A DNA stretch of 64,000 nucleotides from JAVXGM01 sp036657395 (GTDB taxonomy: Bacteria; Bacillota; Clostridia; Peptostreptococcales; Anaerovoracaceae), in contig JAVXGM010000002.1 of the NCBI GenBank assembly GCA_036657395.1, positions 204,059 to 268,058 on the forward strand. Reading direction: 5' to 3'. Of this stretch, positions 1-8,432 are shown in pieces. Below the pieces are notes generated by a model, which saw only the letters and a list, made by a program, of their open reading frames with translations, ran no database searches and was not told the origin of the DNA. A program made the translations under genes and the position numbers. Every line of letters begins with the position of its first letter. The stretch's first letter is position 1.

Positions 1-802
1 TAATGCATTCAGGTGTCGATGCACCTGCTGCTATTCCTATTCTATTACATTTTCCAACTTCTTTCAATGGTAAATCTTCTATATTTTCAACAAAATATGT
101 GTTTACGCAATATTTTATCGAAATATCATACAATTTCTTTGTATTCGAACTGTCTTTTCCACCAATAATTATCATCAAGTCAGCTTTTTTAGCGGTCTTA
201 ATCGTGCTTTCTTGTCGCTTTGTAGTTGCACTGCAAATAGTATTATTTAAAGTAACCTTTTTTCCCATTTTCTCTAGCTCATTTGTTATCTGTGAAAAAA
301 GTCCACCCTGTATAGTTGTTTGAGCAACAACAAACAAATTGTCTTCCTTTATTTTTCTAGCCTCCTCCAAAGAGTCTATGATTATAGCAGAATCACTGCA
401 CCAACCATCAATACCTTTTACTTCTGGATGATCTTTATTCCCTATGATAACCACTTGTTGACCATTGCATTGGGAATTAGCCACCAACTTATGAATTTTC
501 TTAACAAAAGGACAAGTTGCATCAATCAGCTGAAGATTTCTATTCTCCGCCAATTCATAAAACCATTTCCCCTCTCCGTGGGACCTTATTATAATAGTTG
601 CCCCCTCTTCTATGTCATTAATATTTTCTATGATCTTTACACCTTTTTCTTCAAGCTGTTCAGTTACGGCTCTGTTGTGAATTAAAGGTCCACAGGAATA
701 TATACATTCGGATTTTTTTCCTGCTGCTTTCTCTGCCAAAGTTATAGCTTGTTTTACCCCAAAGCAAAATCCAGAATGATCAGCCCTTATTATTTCTTTC
801 AT
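1..802 (-). CDS. ispH: 4-hydroxy-3-methylbut-2-enyl diphosphate reductase, 3' end cut by window edge
   Basis: IspH catalyses the last step of the MEP isoprenoid pathway, reducing HMBPP to IPP and DMAPP with a [4Fe-4S] cluster. The 267 visible codons show all three cluster cysteines in family context: GFCFGVK (Cys13), DATCPFVKK (Cys97) and a CSATTKRQ segment near residue 190, plus the substrate-binding RSHGEG. The visible end, GASTPE, is the usual C-terminal landmark, so almost the whole IspH domain is present. In many Clostridia this enzyme is fused to ribosomal protein S1 repeats; whether that is so here lies outside the window. The ATG at 802 sits inside the end of rarA (23-nt overlap), so translation is probably coupled. 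Confidence 0.95.
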   Translation of the reverse strand, partial: MKEIIRADHSGFCFGVKQAITLAEKAAGKKSECIYSCGPLIHNRAVTEQLEEKGVKIIENINDIEEGATIIIRSHGEGKWFYELAENRNLQLIDATCPFVKKIHKLVANSQCNGQQVVIIGNKDHPEVKGIDGWCSDSAIIIDSLEEARKIKEDNLFVVAQTTIQGGLFSQITNELEKMGKKVTLNNTICSATTKRQESTIKTAKKADLMIIIGGKDSSNTKKLYDISIKYCVNTYFVENIEDLPLKEVGKCNRIGIAAGASTPECI

Positions 803-2072
803 CAATTTTCCTTAACCCTTCCAAATATTTTTTAAATGCACCTTCACTCCCATTTGATGTGGGCTCATAATAGCGTATTCCTTCAGCATAAAGGTTATCA
901 GGTAAATATTGCTGAGTTACATAGCCTCCAAAAGCGTGAGGGTATTTGTAATCTATACCGTGGCCTCTTTTCGCTGCACCGCTATAATGCGAGTCTTTTA
1001 AATGATTCGGAACGTCATCTATCTTCTTGTTGTGTAAATCGTTTTGTGCCTGTTCTAGAGCCATATAAGACGCATTAGACTTTGGACATGACGCCAATAA
1101 AATCACTGCTTGAGCCAAATTTATCTTCGCCTCAGGAAATCCTACCATCAATGATGCTTGTACACAGGAATTAACCACAGTTATTGCGCTTGGGTATGCC
1201 ATTCCAACATCTTCACTAGCCATAACTAAAAGCCTTCTTGAAATCATCTGCAAATCAGCTCCACCGTCAATTAATCTGGCTAGGTAATGAATCGCTGCAT
1301 CTGGATCACTTCCCCTTACAGACTTTTGTAACGCAGATAATAAATTATATTTGTCTTCACTTTTATCGTAAAATGTAGTCTGTCTTTGCATAGCTTCTCC
1401 TACGATTTTCTTAGTAATTTCTTGGCCTTTCTTCAGGTTGTCCACAATAAACCCTAAAGTATCAAGTGCTACCCGAGCATCTCCTGCGCTCATTTCTGCA
1501 AGTATTTTCAAAGCATTCTCGTCATATGTAACATTCAGACCCCCAAATCCCTTGGTTTTATCTGTCAGGGTTCGTTTCACTACTGACAAAAGCTCCTCGT
1601 TTGAGAGGCGATAAAATTCATATATATTTCTTACTCTACTAATTACTGCGTTGTTTATTGCAAAATAAGGGTTTTCAGTAGTGCTACCAATAAATTTAAT
1701 AACACCATCTTCTAAGGCCTTTAAAAGTGAATCTTGTTGTAATTTATTCCACCGATGAAACTCATCTACATAAACATAGGTGGTTCTATTTTCCAGTCCA
1801 AAGAATCTTGTCTTTGCATTTTCAATAATTTCTTTTAGTTCTTTTGTCCCCGTGGTAGATGCATTTATTTCCAAAAAATTTGCATCCATTTCTTTTGCAA
1901 CAATTCTAGCTAATGTTGTTTTACCTGTGCCTGAAGGTCCAAAAAAAATAGCCGAATCAAAGGTTTTATTTGTTATTGCATTATATAACAAAGAGCCCTT
2001 ATACATGAAATGAGATTGTCCCACAAATTCATCTAGGTTATCTGGCCGCATTTTAGTTGATAATGGTATCAT
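780..2072 (-). CDS. rarA: Replication-associated recombination protein A (AAA+ ATPase)
   Basis: RarA/MgsA is a clamp-loader-like AAA+ ATPase acting at stalled or gapped replication forks. The 430-residue length is usual for the family. Walker A is GPSGTGKT at about residues 45-52 and Walker B is within YVDEFHRWNK near residue 100 (the family usually has DEIHRFNK, so two aromatic substitutions are present). A sensor region with STTENPYF follows, and the C-terminal half carries the tetramerisation domain with SEDVGMAYP and GAAKRGHG. An AAGGGG site precedes the ATG. It lies 24 nt after the SPOR protein gene and overlaps ispH by 23 nt, suggesting one transcript. Confidence 0.95.
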   Translation of the reverse strand: MIPLSTKMRPDNLDEFVGQSHFMYKGSLLYNAITNKTFDSAIFFGPSGTGKTTLARIVAKEMDANFLEINASTTGTKELKEIIENAKTRFFGLENRTTYVYVDEFHRWNKLQQDSLLKALEDGVIKFIGSTTENPYFAINNAVISRVRNIYEFYRLSNEELLSVVKRTLTDKTKGFGGLNVTYDENALKILAEMSAGDARVALDTLGFIVDNLKKGQEITKKIVGEAMQRQTTFYDKSEDKYNLLSALQKSVRGSDPDAAIHYLARLIDGGADLQMISRRLLVMASEDVGMAYPSAITVVNSCVQASLMVGFPEAKINLAQAVILLASCPKSNASYMALEQAQNDLHNKKIDDVPNHLKDSHYSGAAKRGHGIDYKYPHAFGGYVTQQYLPDNLYAEGIRYYEPTSNGSEGAFKKYLEGLRKIDERNNKG

Positions 2073-2096
2073 TATTATTTCCCCTTACTTTTCTAA

Positions 2097-2651
2097 TTAT
2101 TTTCCCACTGTGGTAATAAATGCTCCTACATTTTTATCCATCTCCTCTAGAGATGTTCTCGCCTTATCTTTTGTTTCAAATATCTTGCCAATTACTTTGT
2201 AATTTCCATCTTTTTTCACCACATTGGCTTTTACCCCAGAAGATTTTAAATCTTTGACGGTTTTCTCTGCAGATTTCCTAGTGGAATAGCTACCAAATTG
2301 GAGTGCATATCCTTCTCCTGCAACATCTTTTACATCCACTTTATCTTCAATGACTGTTTTCTCTTTGTCTGCCTTAGTCCCACTCTGCGTAGACTCTACA
2401 GAGACAGACTCTTCAATCTCTGTAGAGTCTGTGTTTGTGGTTTCTTTTGTCTCTTCTTCTGGCGCCTGGGTCTGTTTTAAAACATTAAGCCCAGTTGGCT
2501 CATATCCAAGTATGGGGTACACCACATACTTAGCCGTAAAATATCCTGCACATATAGATAAACATATTATAACAATAACTGGCCCTAAATTCACCTTACT
2601 TTTTCCATGCTGATTGCGATGGTATGATTTCCTATGTTTTCTTCGATTCAT
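2097..2651 (-). CDS. Membrane-anchored SPOR-domain protein
   Basis: SPOR domains bind denuded glycan strands of peptidoglycan, typically at division septa or in spore-wall remodelling. This 184-residue protein has a short basic cytoplasmic N terminus (RRKHRKSYHR), one membrane segment at about residues 24-46, a Glu/Thr/Ser-rich linker at about 60-105, and a C-terminal SPOR domain from about residue 113, recognised by the YALQFGSYSTRKSAE pattern and a central VIGKIFETKDKA strand-helix. No enzymatic domain is fused to it, so its role is probably recruitment or binding. GAGGGG lies upstream of the ATG. Confidence 0.85.
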   Translation of the reverse strand: MNRRKHRKSYHRNQHGKSKVNLGPVIVIICLSICAGYFTAKYVVYPILGYEPTGLNVLKQTQAPEEETKETTNTDSTEIEESVSVESTQSGTKADKEKTVIEDKVDVKDVAGEGYALQFGSYSTRKSAEKTVKDLKSSGVKANVVKKDGNYKVIGKIFETKDKARTSLEEMDKNVGAFITTVGK

Positions 2652-2719
2652 TTCATCCCCTCTTTTCCTAAAGCTTTGTACATACTATTAGGATTGTGGA
2701 CAAAATAGACCTTGGAACA

Positions 2720-2762
2720 TAAAAAAAAGAGACTAGTTTATGAAAAATATATTAGCCTCTTG
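2720..2762 (-). terminator. Intrinsic terminator after the LCP-DUF308 unit
   Basis: On the minus strand a 9-bp stem (arms 2753-2761 and 2727-2735, one G-U pair) with a 17-nt loop is followed by a run of eight U. It lies just after the DUF308 stop codon and before the SPOR gene. Confidence 0.75.
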
Positions 2763-2785
2763 CAAATCTACTACTAACTATTAAT

Positions 2786-3328
2786 TTATTTGTAATCAAG
2801 AAAATACACTATGGAAAGAATTATCATAAGCCCAGATATAAGTAAATATATCCCCGAAAATATAACAATGAGGGAAAGCATAGAATATGCGGCCACAAAC
2901 ATAAGCACTCCAAAAGCAATATGAATTAGGCCGAAAATCGCTGTACTTTGCCATTTATTCCCCGTTTTTTTTCTAGCCAGAGCCACATTGAATCGATCAA
3001 AAGCTGAGGCCACTGCAAACACACCCATAGAAATACCTACTAAAGTAATTGTTGCACTAGTATTGATTAACAAATAAACCCCAAGTCCAACTGAAATCGC
3101 ACCAATGGCAAGGCTTAAAGGCTTATTGTTTCCTTCATCTTTATTAATGAATGCATAAATTATTTTAAATGCTCCAAATGTCATTAAAAATATCCCGGCT
3201 ATAACTGGTAGAATATTTACCAAGTCTTTCCTAAGAACTATAAATGTAATTCCTATTGCAACTAATAAAACGCCCATAGTAATGCCTAAGGCTTTAGCTC
3301 GCTTATTAGATCCCTGGATTTTGTCCAT
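2786..3328 (-). CDS. DUF308 (HdeD-like) membrane protein
   Basis: A 180-residue integral membrane protein with about six hydrophobic segments arranged as three helical hairpins, for example residues 15-33, 36-58, 70-88 and 93-110. The internal repetition of GIxLMxxGxxKIIYAF-type segments is typical of the DUF308/HdeD family. HdeD is linked to acid resistance in E. coli, but most Firmicutes members have no known function, and none is claimed here. AAAGGAG precedes the ATG. The gene follows the LCP gene by 11 nt, so the two are almost certainly cotranscribed. Confidence 0.75.
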   Translation of the reverse strand: MDKIQGSNKRAKALGITMGVLLVAIGITFIVLRKDLVNILPVIAGIFLMTFGAFKIIYAFINKDEGNNKPLSLAIGAISVGLGVYLLINTSATITLVGISMGVFAVASAFDRFNVALARKKTGNKWQSTAIFGLIHIAFGVLMFVAAYSMLSLIVIFSGIYLLISGLMIILSIVYFLDYK

Positions 3329-3339
3329 GTTTTGCTCCT

Positions 3340-4728
3340 TTAATAATACCCCGTTTGACTGGATATTTGCTGACTATAATTTTTCACTTTATCACTAGGT
3401 GTGTAATTCCCTTGTTTGAAGATTTTTTTGTACATGTTGTTCACGTTGCTTTGAAGTGTCACTGGAGGTCCATACCACACTCCATTATGTGTCCAGCCAG
3501 TAACTTTAAACGGCCAGCCCACACTGCTTCCGATATCATAAAATGGGAATTTAGCCATTAACCCTAACATACTCATTGTTGATATATTAGTTTTGATATC
3601 TGGCAAAATGTTATTGGCAATATTATTCAACTTAAAGGGTCCTGCCGTCTTAGCTTTATCAAATGCTGCTGCAAGGACAATTTTCATTCTTTCATTTCTT
3701 CGATAATCTCCATTCGCCGAATCTTTTCTAATTCTAGCATAGGTAACAGCTTGATTCCCGTTTAGTGTTTGTTTACCTGGCTTTTTGATTAGTTTTTTTG
3801 AGCCACCAATATTTTTCTGTGTATCCTTAATGTATTTGTTCATCTCATGGATTTCCGACTGCCTAACGTCAATTTCAAGGCCGCCAAGGGCATTTACTGT
3901 GTCCGCAACTGACTTCCAGTTTACAATGGCTACTTCCTCTATATTTAAATCCATATTTTCATTTAATGTATTTAAGGTTTCCATGGTTCCCCCATACGCA
4001 TGAGCATTGGTAATCTTATCAAAGCCATGTGCCTCGTCAATATATAAATATGTGTCTCTAAAAATAGACATTAATTTTATGTCGTTTGTTTTTTTATTAA
4101 TACTAACAATGATAATAGCGTCTGTTCTACTGCCTTGGTCAGTCTTCATATTTCTAGCATCCAGTCCTAAAAGAGCAATATTTCTGTATCCTTTTAAGTT
4201 GGTTGCCGCTTGGCTACTAATGCCTAGCTGTGATTTGTCAATATCCACATCGCCCACTTTGCTTAATGTGGTCACAGCAAAAACAGCCATTGTTCCAATG
4301 AGAATGGCTAATACAATTGCAATAATTTTAATCCTTTTTCTCCAAATTCTTTTATTTAGCCTAACTTTCTTTTTTTTCTTCGGCTCCTTATAGACTTCTC
4401 TTTGATCACCCTGACCACGGCTTCCCCTTCTTACATCATCATATTCTTTATTTGTGTATTCTTCTCTATTTTGCATTTGGTTATAGGTTTGTCCCTTTTT
4501 ATTATTACGTAAAGCCAAATATTCTTCATAAGCGGCTTCCTTTGAAGATGGTCGCCTTCTTTCATATCTACCACTATTTTCTGTAGCCCTGCCAGCAGAG
4601 CCTTCCCTACCCCTTGAGGTGCGGCTTTCAGCTTCACGTTTTTCGGCTCGGCGGACTTCTTGTACACCATCAAAACGCATCGTTGCGTCTTTTTGATTTT
4701 TTTTGTTTCTATATTTCTTAGATCTCAT
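3340..4728 (-). CDS. LytR-CpsA-Psr (LCP) family wall-polymer ligase
   Basis: LCP enzymes transfer teichoic acid or other glycopolymers from lipid carriers to peptidoglycan outside the cell. The protein has 462 residues. Its unusually long N terminus of about 130 residues is highly charged and ends in a KKKKKVRLNKR stretch, followed by one membrane segment (about 135-155). The LCP domain covers about 178-395, with the family landmarks ALLGLDAR, SRTDAIIIVSINK, SIFRDTYL (pyrophosphate-binding Arg) and YARIRKDSANGDYRRNERM. It has its own promoter (4766-4794) and is followed by the DUF308 gene. The charged N-terminal extension could interact with cytoplasmic partners, but that is inference. Confidence 0.92.
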   Translation of the reverse strand: MRSKKYRNKKNQKDATMRFDGVQEVRRAEKREAESRTSRGREGSAGRATENSGRYERRRPSSKEAAYEEYLALRNNKKGQTYNQMQNREEYTNKEYDDVRRGSRGQGDQREVYKEPKKKKKVRLNKRIWRKRIKIIAIVLAILIGTMAVFAVTTLSKVGDVDIDKSQLGISSQAATNLKGYRNIALLGLDARNMKTDQGSRTDAIIIVSINKKTNDIKLMSIFRDTYLYIDEAHGFDKITNAHAYGGTMETLNTLNENMDLNIEEVAIVNWKSVADTVNALGGLEIDVRQSEIHEMNKYIKDTQKNIGGSKKLIKKPGKQTLNGNQAVTYARIRKDSANGDYRRNERMKIVLAAAFDKAKTAGPFKLNNIANNILPDIKTNISTMSMLGLMAKFPFYDIGSSVGWPFKVTGWTHNGVWYGPPVTLQSNVNNMYKKIFKQGNYTPSDKVKNYSQQISSQTGYY

Positions 4729-4765
4729 CCCTATATCCCCTCATCATTCTTTTTTATTACGACTT

Positions 4766-4794
4766 ATTATAGCAATGAGGGCAACAAATTGCAA
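4766..4794 (-). promoter_or_regulatory. Sigma-A-type promoter of the LCP-DUF308 unit
   Basis: On the minus strand TTGCAA (4789-4794) and TATAAT (4766-4771) are separated by 17 bp. A TGC directly before the -10 makes it an extended -10 element. It is 37 nt upstream of the LCP start codon. Confidence 0.75.
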
Positions 4795-4809
4795 CTATTC
4801 CCACAACTT

Positions 4810-4854
4810 AAAAACACCTGAGGCAGTTAAACTCTGCTCTCAGGTGTTTTCTTA
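4810..4854 (-). terminator. Terminator of the dehydrogenase-permease unit
   Basis: An AAAACACCTGAG arm pairs with CTCAGGTGTTTT, with a further GCAG/CTGC extension, and both flanks are A/T-rich. On the minus strand it ends in a U run just after the APC permease stop codon. The symmetry means it could also work on the plus strand. Confidence 0.85.
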
Positions 4855-4866
4855 AAAGTCTATTAA

Positions 4867-6531
4867 TTATTTTTGTATATTTTCTTTTTTCTCAATTTTC
4901 TTGCCTACTAATATTAAAACAAGTCCAACAGCTACAACAAGGATTCCTCCCCATTTAAGTCCGTTAATCATTCCCCAGAAGTTATTAAATATAGCACTTT
5001 CTGCTTCTTCTGCGTAATATTCAACGCCCCAATCTCCTTCATACCAAATGAGAAACAAGTGACCAAGGAAAGCAAATGTACCTGCAATTATTGCATATAC
5101 ACCTAACCTGATTGTATCTCCCAGAGCAAGTTTTGTTTTTTTATTAAGAGGAAATGTCATAGGATCATTTTTGGCTAATCCCCCATACAACCATTTAAAG
5201 ATTAAATAGAACACAGGTCCTGTACTAGTTGCAAGTAATCCAAGTACGAAGTAGTCGGTACCATTAATCAGTAAGGCTATAATTGCAATCACAATAGGAA
5301 ATCCTGCATAGAAGATGAGTCCAATATTCCCACCTGGCATTACGAATAGTCCTTTGGCCTTTCGCTCCGCAATAGGAATTTTCTTTCTAAGTTTAATTAC
5401 TGCCAGTGGCAAGATAATGTATAAAGCCAACATGAATACAACTTCAGCCATAACTAAAGTAGTAAAGCTAGATTGAGCTAAAATCAAAGTTACGAGTGCC
5501 AATGAAAGTATTCCTACATAAGGGACTCCCTTTTTTCGGCTTACTTTAACCATAAACTGTGGGCACATATTATCATCTGCAAGAACGAAGAAACCTCTAG
5601 ATCCAGATGCTAAATATGTGTTAAATATTGCACACTGAGATATAATAGCCACTACTAGGAATACGTATCCCCACGCTTGCCCTAAATTTTGTGTAAGTAC
5701 TGTTGCATAACCTGCACTTTCAGCACTGAATCCACCTTCTGTTGACCAGTTTTCCCAGTTTCCAATAGATGCAAGTCCTCCTACCGTTGGTAATACGTAT
5801 GTAAGTGCAATAAGTGGCATAGCAATAAGCAATCCCTTTGGAATAACCTGTGGTTTTTTTACTTCTCCTGCCATATTTGATATACATTCATATCCACAAT
5901 ACATCCAAACACAAATACATATTCCCCCACCAATACTTTCAAGAGGTGAAAGACCTTCTGGTATAAATGGTTCAATCGGATTATAATTCCAGTTGCAAAA
6001 TCCAACAACAGCGACTAATAGGAAGGCTAATATGATTAAAATAGATAATATCGTACTTACTTTTCCTACTTCCTTTAGTCCCATTAAATTAACAAATGTA
6101 AATATTCCAATCATACCTATTTTGAGTACCAAAATGGATGCAGGTGACATTGGAATCATTTGGCTTGTATAATCAGCTACTAATGCAACATACACACCAT
6201 TAGTTATATATGTGGATACTGTACCCCACCAGCCAGCTTGGAATCCCCAAAACTCGCCGAAGGCCTCTTTTACCCATACATACACACCACCTTCTGATGG
6301 AAGTACTGCGCCCATTTCTGCCACTAGGTTACTGATAGGATACGCCCAAATAATTGGGAATATAACTAGCAACAAAATGGTCATTCCCGGTCCAGATGCA
6401 GGAATCATTTCTTCGATTCCAAAAGCTCCTGCTGCGACTAGACAATAAATCATAAAAACAATTCCGCTTGTCTTTATATCATGTTTTTTCAGAGCTGCTA
6501 TGCCGTCAATCTTACCTTCTTTTTGGCTCAT
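4867..6531 (-). CDS. APC-superfamily amino acid permease
   Basis: A 554-residue polytopic transporter with about 12-14 membrane helices. The first helix carries the APC-family glycine-rich unwound segment (AGAFGIEEMIPASGPG, about residues 35-50). The short cytoplasmic signature LPSEGGVYVWVKEAFG near residue 80 is typical of the amino acid/polyamine antiporter-like branch (APC, PF13520), which includes glutamate/GABA exchangers. The substrate cannot be read from the sequence. It lies 66 nt downstream of the saccharopine-dehydrogenase-like gene, within the same riboswitch-controlled transcript, so it probably carries that enzyme's substrate or product. AAGGAGG precedes the ATG, and a strong terminator follows the gene. 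Confidence 0.9.
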   Translation of the reverse strand: MSQKEGKIDGIAALKKHDIKTSGIVFMIYCLVAAGAFGIEEMIPASGPGMTILLLVIFPIIWAYPISNLVAEMGAVLPSEGGVYVWVKEAFGEFWGFQAGWWGTVSTYITNGVYVALVADYTSQMIPMSPASILVLKIGMIGIFTFVNLMGLKEVGKVSTILSILIILAFLLVAVVGFCNWNYNPIEPFIPEGLSPLESIGGGICICVWMYCGYECISNMAGEVKKPQVIPKGLLIAMPLIALTYVLPTVGGLASIGNWENWSTEGGFSAESAGYATVLTQNLGQAWGYVFLVVAIISQCAIFNTYLASGSRGFFVLADDNMCPQFMVKVSRKKGVPYVGILSLALVTLILAQSSFTTLVMAEVVFMLALYIILPLAVIKLRKKIPIAERKAKGLFVMPGGNIGLIFYAGFPIVIAIIALLINGTDYFVLGLLATSTGPVFYLIFKWLYGGLAKNDPMTFPLNKKTKLALGDTIRLGVYAIIAGTFAFLGHLFLIWYEGDWGVEYYAEEAESAIFNNFWGMINGLKWGGILVVAVGLVLILVGKKIEKKENIQK

Positions 6532-6597
6532 TTCATACCTCCTTGTTCATAATTCAAGTGAAGGGTCTCTTTAAAGCCCCCTCACCTATTTCAAAAC

Positions 6598-7908
6598 TTA
6601 TTTCTTTGCGCTTTTAAATATTTCGGCCATCATTTTCTTATCGTTTTCTTCTTTGTATGGTGAATCCATTTCTACAATACCATAGTCGAATCCTGCTTCG
6701 TCCATAATCTGTAAGTATGGAATAGGGTCAAAGTATTCAGGTGAATAAACCCCCTTGTCTTTCCATATTCCTTTGCCGATAAGTTCAATACCTACAGCTG
6801 CACCAAATCCTGTTTGAGCAACAACTGCTTGCATGTTCCATTTTTTCATAGAATCTTGGTTATCAAATGGCTGATACATGAACACTTCTCTTTCTTTTCC
6901 ATCTTTTGTTCCGATACAGTGGATACCAACACACATCTTACCAATCATTTCATCTCCAATATCCTTTGGCTGTGGTGCACACGCTGCTACGATATCTCTT
7001 GGCACTACTTTTACACCGTTTACTTCCACAGGTTCTAGACTTCTTAGTCCTAGACTAGTGATTACTTTTAATGCCTGAATAAGATTATCATCTAAAGCAA
7101 TTTTAAAGGAACATTTTTCTAGACCATATTTTTCTAAGAATCTTGGCATAAGTACTGTTTCTTCATGTTCTACTTTTATAAGTGTATTTGGACCTACGCC
7201 TGCAGGCATTTCAAAGGTTTCTTCTCCTGTGAATGGCTCGGCTGTAATAAATCCCTTTTTCTTATCCCATTCTACGTTTGGATTAACACACTCATCAAGC
7301 ACAGTCCAAACATTGAATCCAAATGTAATATCATCTTCCCCTGCATTAGGGATCTCAAGATTCCCACCGTCTTTTACATGGATTTCTCGTAGTTCATCAA
7401 ATAGGTATTCTGCTGAAAACTTGGCAAATACATCCACAACACCTGGATCGATTCCTAGGCAAACGCAAGCCATATTCCCTTTTTTCTGCCATTTTTCATG
7501 TTGATCAAAATTATATTTTGCCATTGGTTCAGAGAAACTGGTTTCAAGTGTTCCATACTTGGGAGGATCAAAAGGTACTGACCATGTACCCATACTGACA
7601 TAATTTGCTCCAGCTTCATAAGCTGCATCAAATATATTGTTGCTTACAAATGGTGCTGCTGCATCCATTACGAAGTCACATCCTTGAGCCTTAATTATTC
7701 CAACTAATTCTCCTTTATTTTTTGCGTTTAACTGTTGAGGTATAAATCTTTTATTTTCACCTAAATGTTCTACCACCTCTTTTGCTCTATCCAAATCATA
7801 ATCCCCTACAACAACTTTTTCAAGCCATTCACCCTTCGGGTCTCTAACCTGTAAAATCCTTAAAATAGATTCACCTACAGCGCCTGCGCCTACCAATAAC
7901 ATCTTCAT
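6598..7908 (-). CDS. Saccharopine dehydrogenase-family NAD(P)-dependent oxidoreductase
   Basis: A 436-residue enzyme with an N-terminal Rossmann fold (LLVGAGAVGESILRIL, residues 4-19; acidic VVGDYDLDRA at the second strand, suggesting NAD preference). The C-terminal catalytic part resembles saccharopine dehydrogenase, carboxynorspermidine synthase and lysine 6-dehydrogenase (CLGIDPGVVDVFAKF near 150). These relatives act on amino acids with an amino group to be condensed or deaminated; the exact reaction here is unknown. The 5' leader carries a glycine-type riboswitch and a terminator, and an APC permease follows, so an amino-acid catabolic or redox role connected to glycine is a reasonable inference. 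AGGAGG precedes the ATG by 8 nt. Confidence 0.85.
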   Translation of the reverse strand: MKMLLVGAGAVGESILRILQVRDPKGEWLEKVVVGDYDLDRAKEVVEHLGENKRFIPQQLNAKNKGELVGIIKAQGCDFVMDAAAPFVSNNIFDAAYEAGANYVSMGTWSVPFDPPKYGTLETSFSEPMAKYNFDQHEKWQKKGNMACVCLGIDPGVVDVFAKFSAEYLFDELREIHVKDGGNLEIPNAGEDDITFGFNVWTVLDECVNPNVEWDKKKGFITAEPFTGEETFEMPAGVGPNTLIKVEHEETVLMPRFLEKYGLEKCSFKIALDDNLIQALKVITSLGLRSLEPVEVNGVKVVPRDIVAACAPQPKDIGDEMIGKMCVGIHCIGTKDGKEREVFMYQPFDNQDSMKKWNMQAVVAQTGFGAAVGIELIGKGIWKDKGVYSPEYFDPIPYLQIMDEAGFDYGIVEMDSPYKEENDKKMMAEIFKSAKK

Positions 7909-8015
7909 AATTTGTCCTCCTTGCTTATGAGAAGATCTGTTATACAGACCTTTCTTCTTACTCAGCAGACTTTATTAAACACCTAATGCATTTTGCAATA
8001 TTCTTTTAATGGTAT

Positions 8016-8059
8016 AAAAAAAGAATACGCACTCCACCATATAACAATGTTGCATATTC
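8016..8059 (-). terminator. Riboswitch-controlled intrinsic terminator
   Basis: On the minus strand GAATATGC (8052-8059) pairs with GCGTATTC (8023-8030, one G-U pair), followed by seven U. The 5' arm immediately follows the ACAGAGG end of the second aptamer, so ligand binding and termination can compete for the same bases. It lies about 110 nt before the dehydrogenase start codon. Confidence 0.8.
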
Positions 8060-8240
8060 CTCTGTCTCTTTGCCAGTTGGTTATCTCCACGTAGGCGCCG
8101 CACTTAAGCGATCTCTCCAAAGTTCCGTCAAACAACCTTCCTTTTGCCTGTCAGTTTCCACAAAGCAACTGCCATTACCTTGATTTGCTTCTTCGGCCTT
8201 CTAATTAGTAGAATGTCTAAAGTCGTTTTCGTCCGGGGTA
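8044..8240 (-). ncRNA. Tandem glycine-type riboswitch (second aptamer divergent)
   Basis: Read on the minus strand, the first aptamer has the conserved GCCGAAGAAGCAAA core and the CUGACAGGCAAAAGGA element of glycine riboswitches (RF00504). It is followed by the typical inter-aptamer linker UUUGACGGAACUUUGGAGAGA. A second aptamer follows, but its core is altered: GCGCCUACGUGGAG replaces the usual CACCGAAGGGGCAA, and GGCAAAGAGACAGAGG replaces AGGCAAAAGGACAGAG, with almost no P3 stem. It may be a degenerate or ghost aptamer that only supports the first. The downstream terminator shares bases with its 3' end. The call rests on visual matching to the known consensus. Confidence 0.8.
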
Positions 8241-8253
8241 TTTAATTGATTAT

Positions 8254-8281
8254 AGTATAGCACACTTTTCAGAAAATTCAA
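8254..8281 (-). promoter_or_regulatory. Promoter of the riboswitch transcript
   Basis: On the minus strand TTGAAT (8276-8281) and TATACT (8254-8259) are separated by 16 bp, with an extended TGC before the -10. Transcription would start near 8247, a few bases before the first aptamer. Confidence 0.7.
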
Positions 8282-8363
8282 GTTGTTTTTTTTATGTACA
8301 CTATTTAGAACATTGTGCATATTGGTTAAATTCGGAAAAAAATTAAAAAATTAAAAAATTCAC

Positions 8364-8392
8364 TAGACAAAACACTCAAAAGAAAGTATAAT
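8364..8392 (+). promoter_or_regulatory. Promoter of the zinc-ribbon gene
   Basis: TAGACA (8364-8369) and a perfect TATAAT (8387-8392) are separated by 17 bp. The predicted start near 8399 gives an untranslated leader of about 135 nt. Confidence 0.7.
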
Positions 8393-8432
8393 CACTTAAG
8401 TAATATTTAAAGATTTAAAAAGGCTCGATCTT

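Noticed and set aside
3..685. Two plus-strand open frames covering the first 700 bases
   Set aside because: They are antisense to a clearly recognisable ispH reading with all cluster cysteines, and have no family features or ribosome binding sites.
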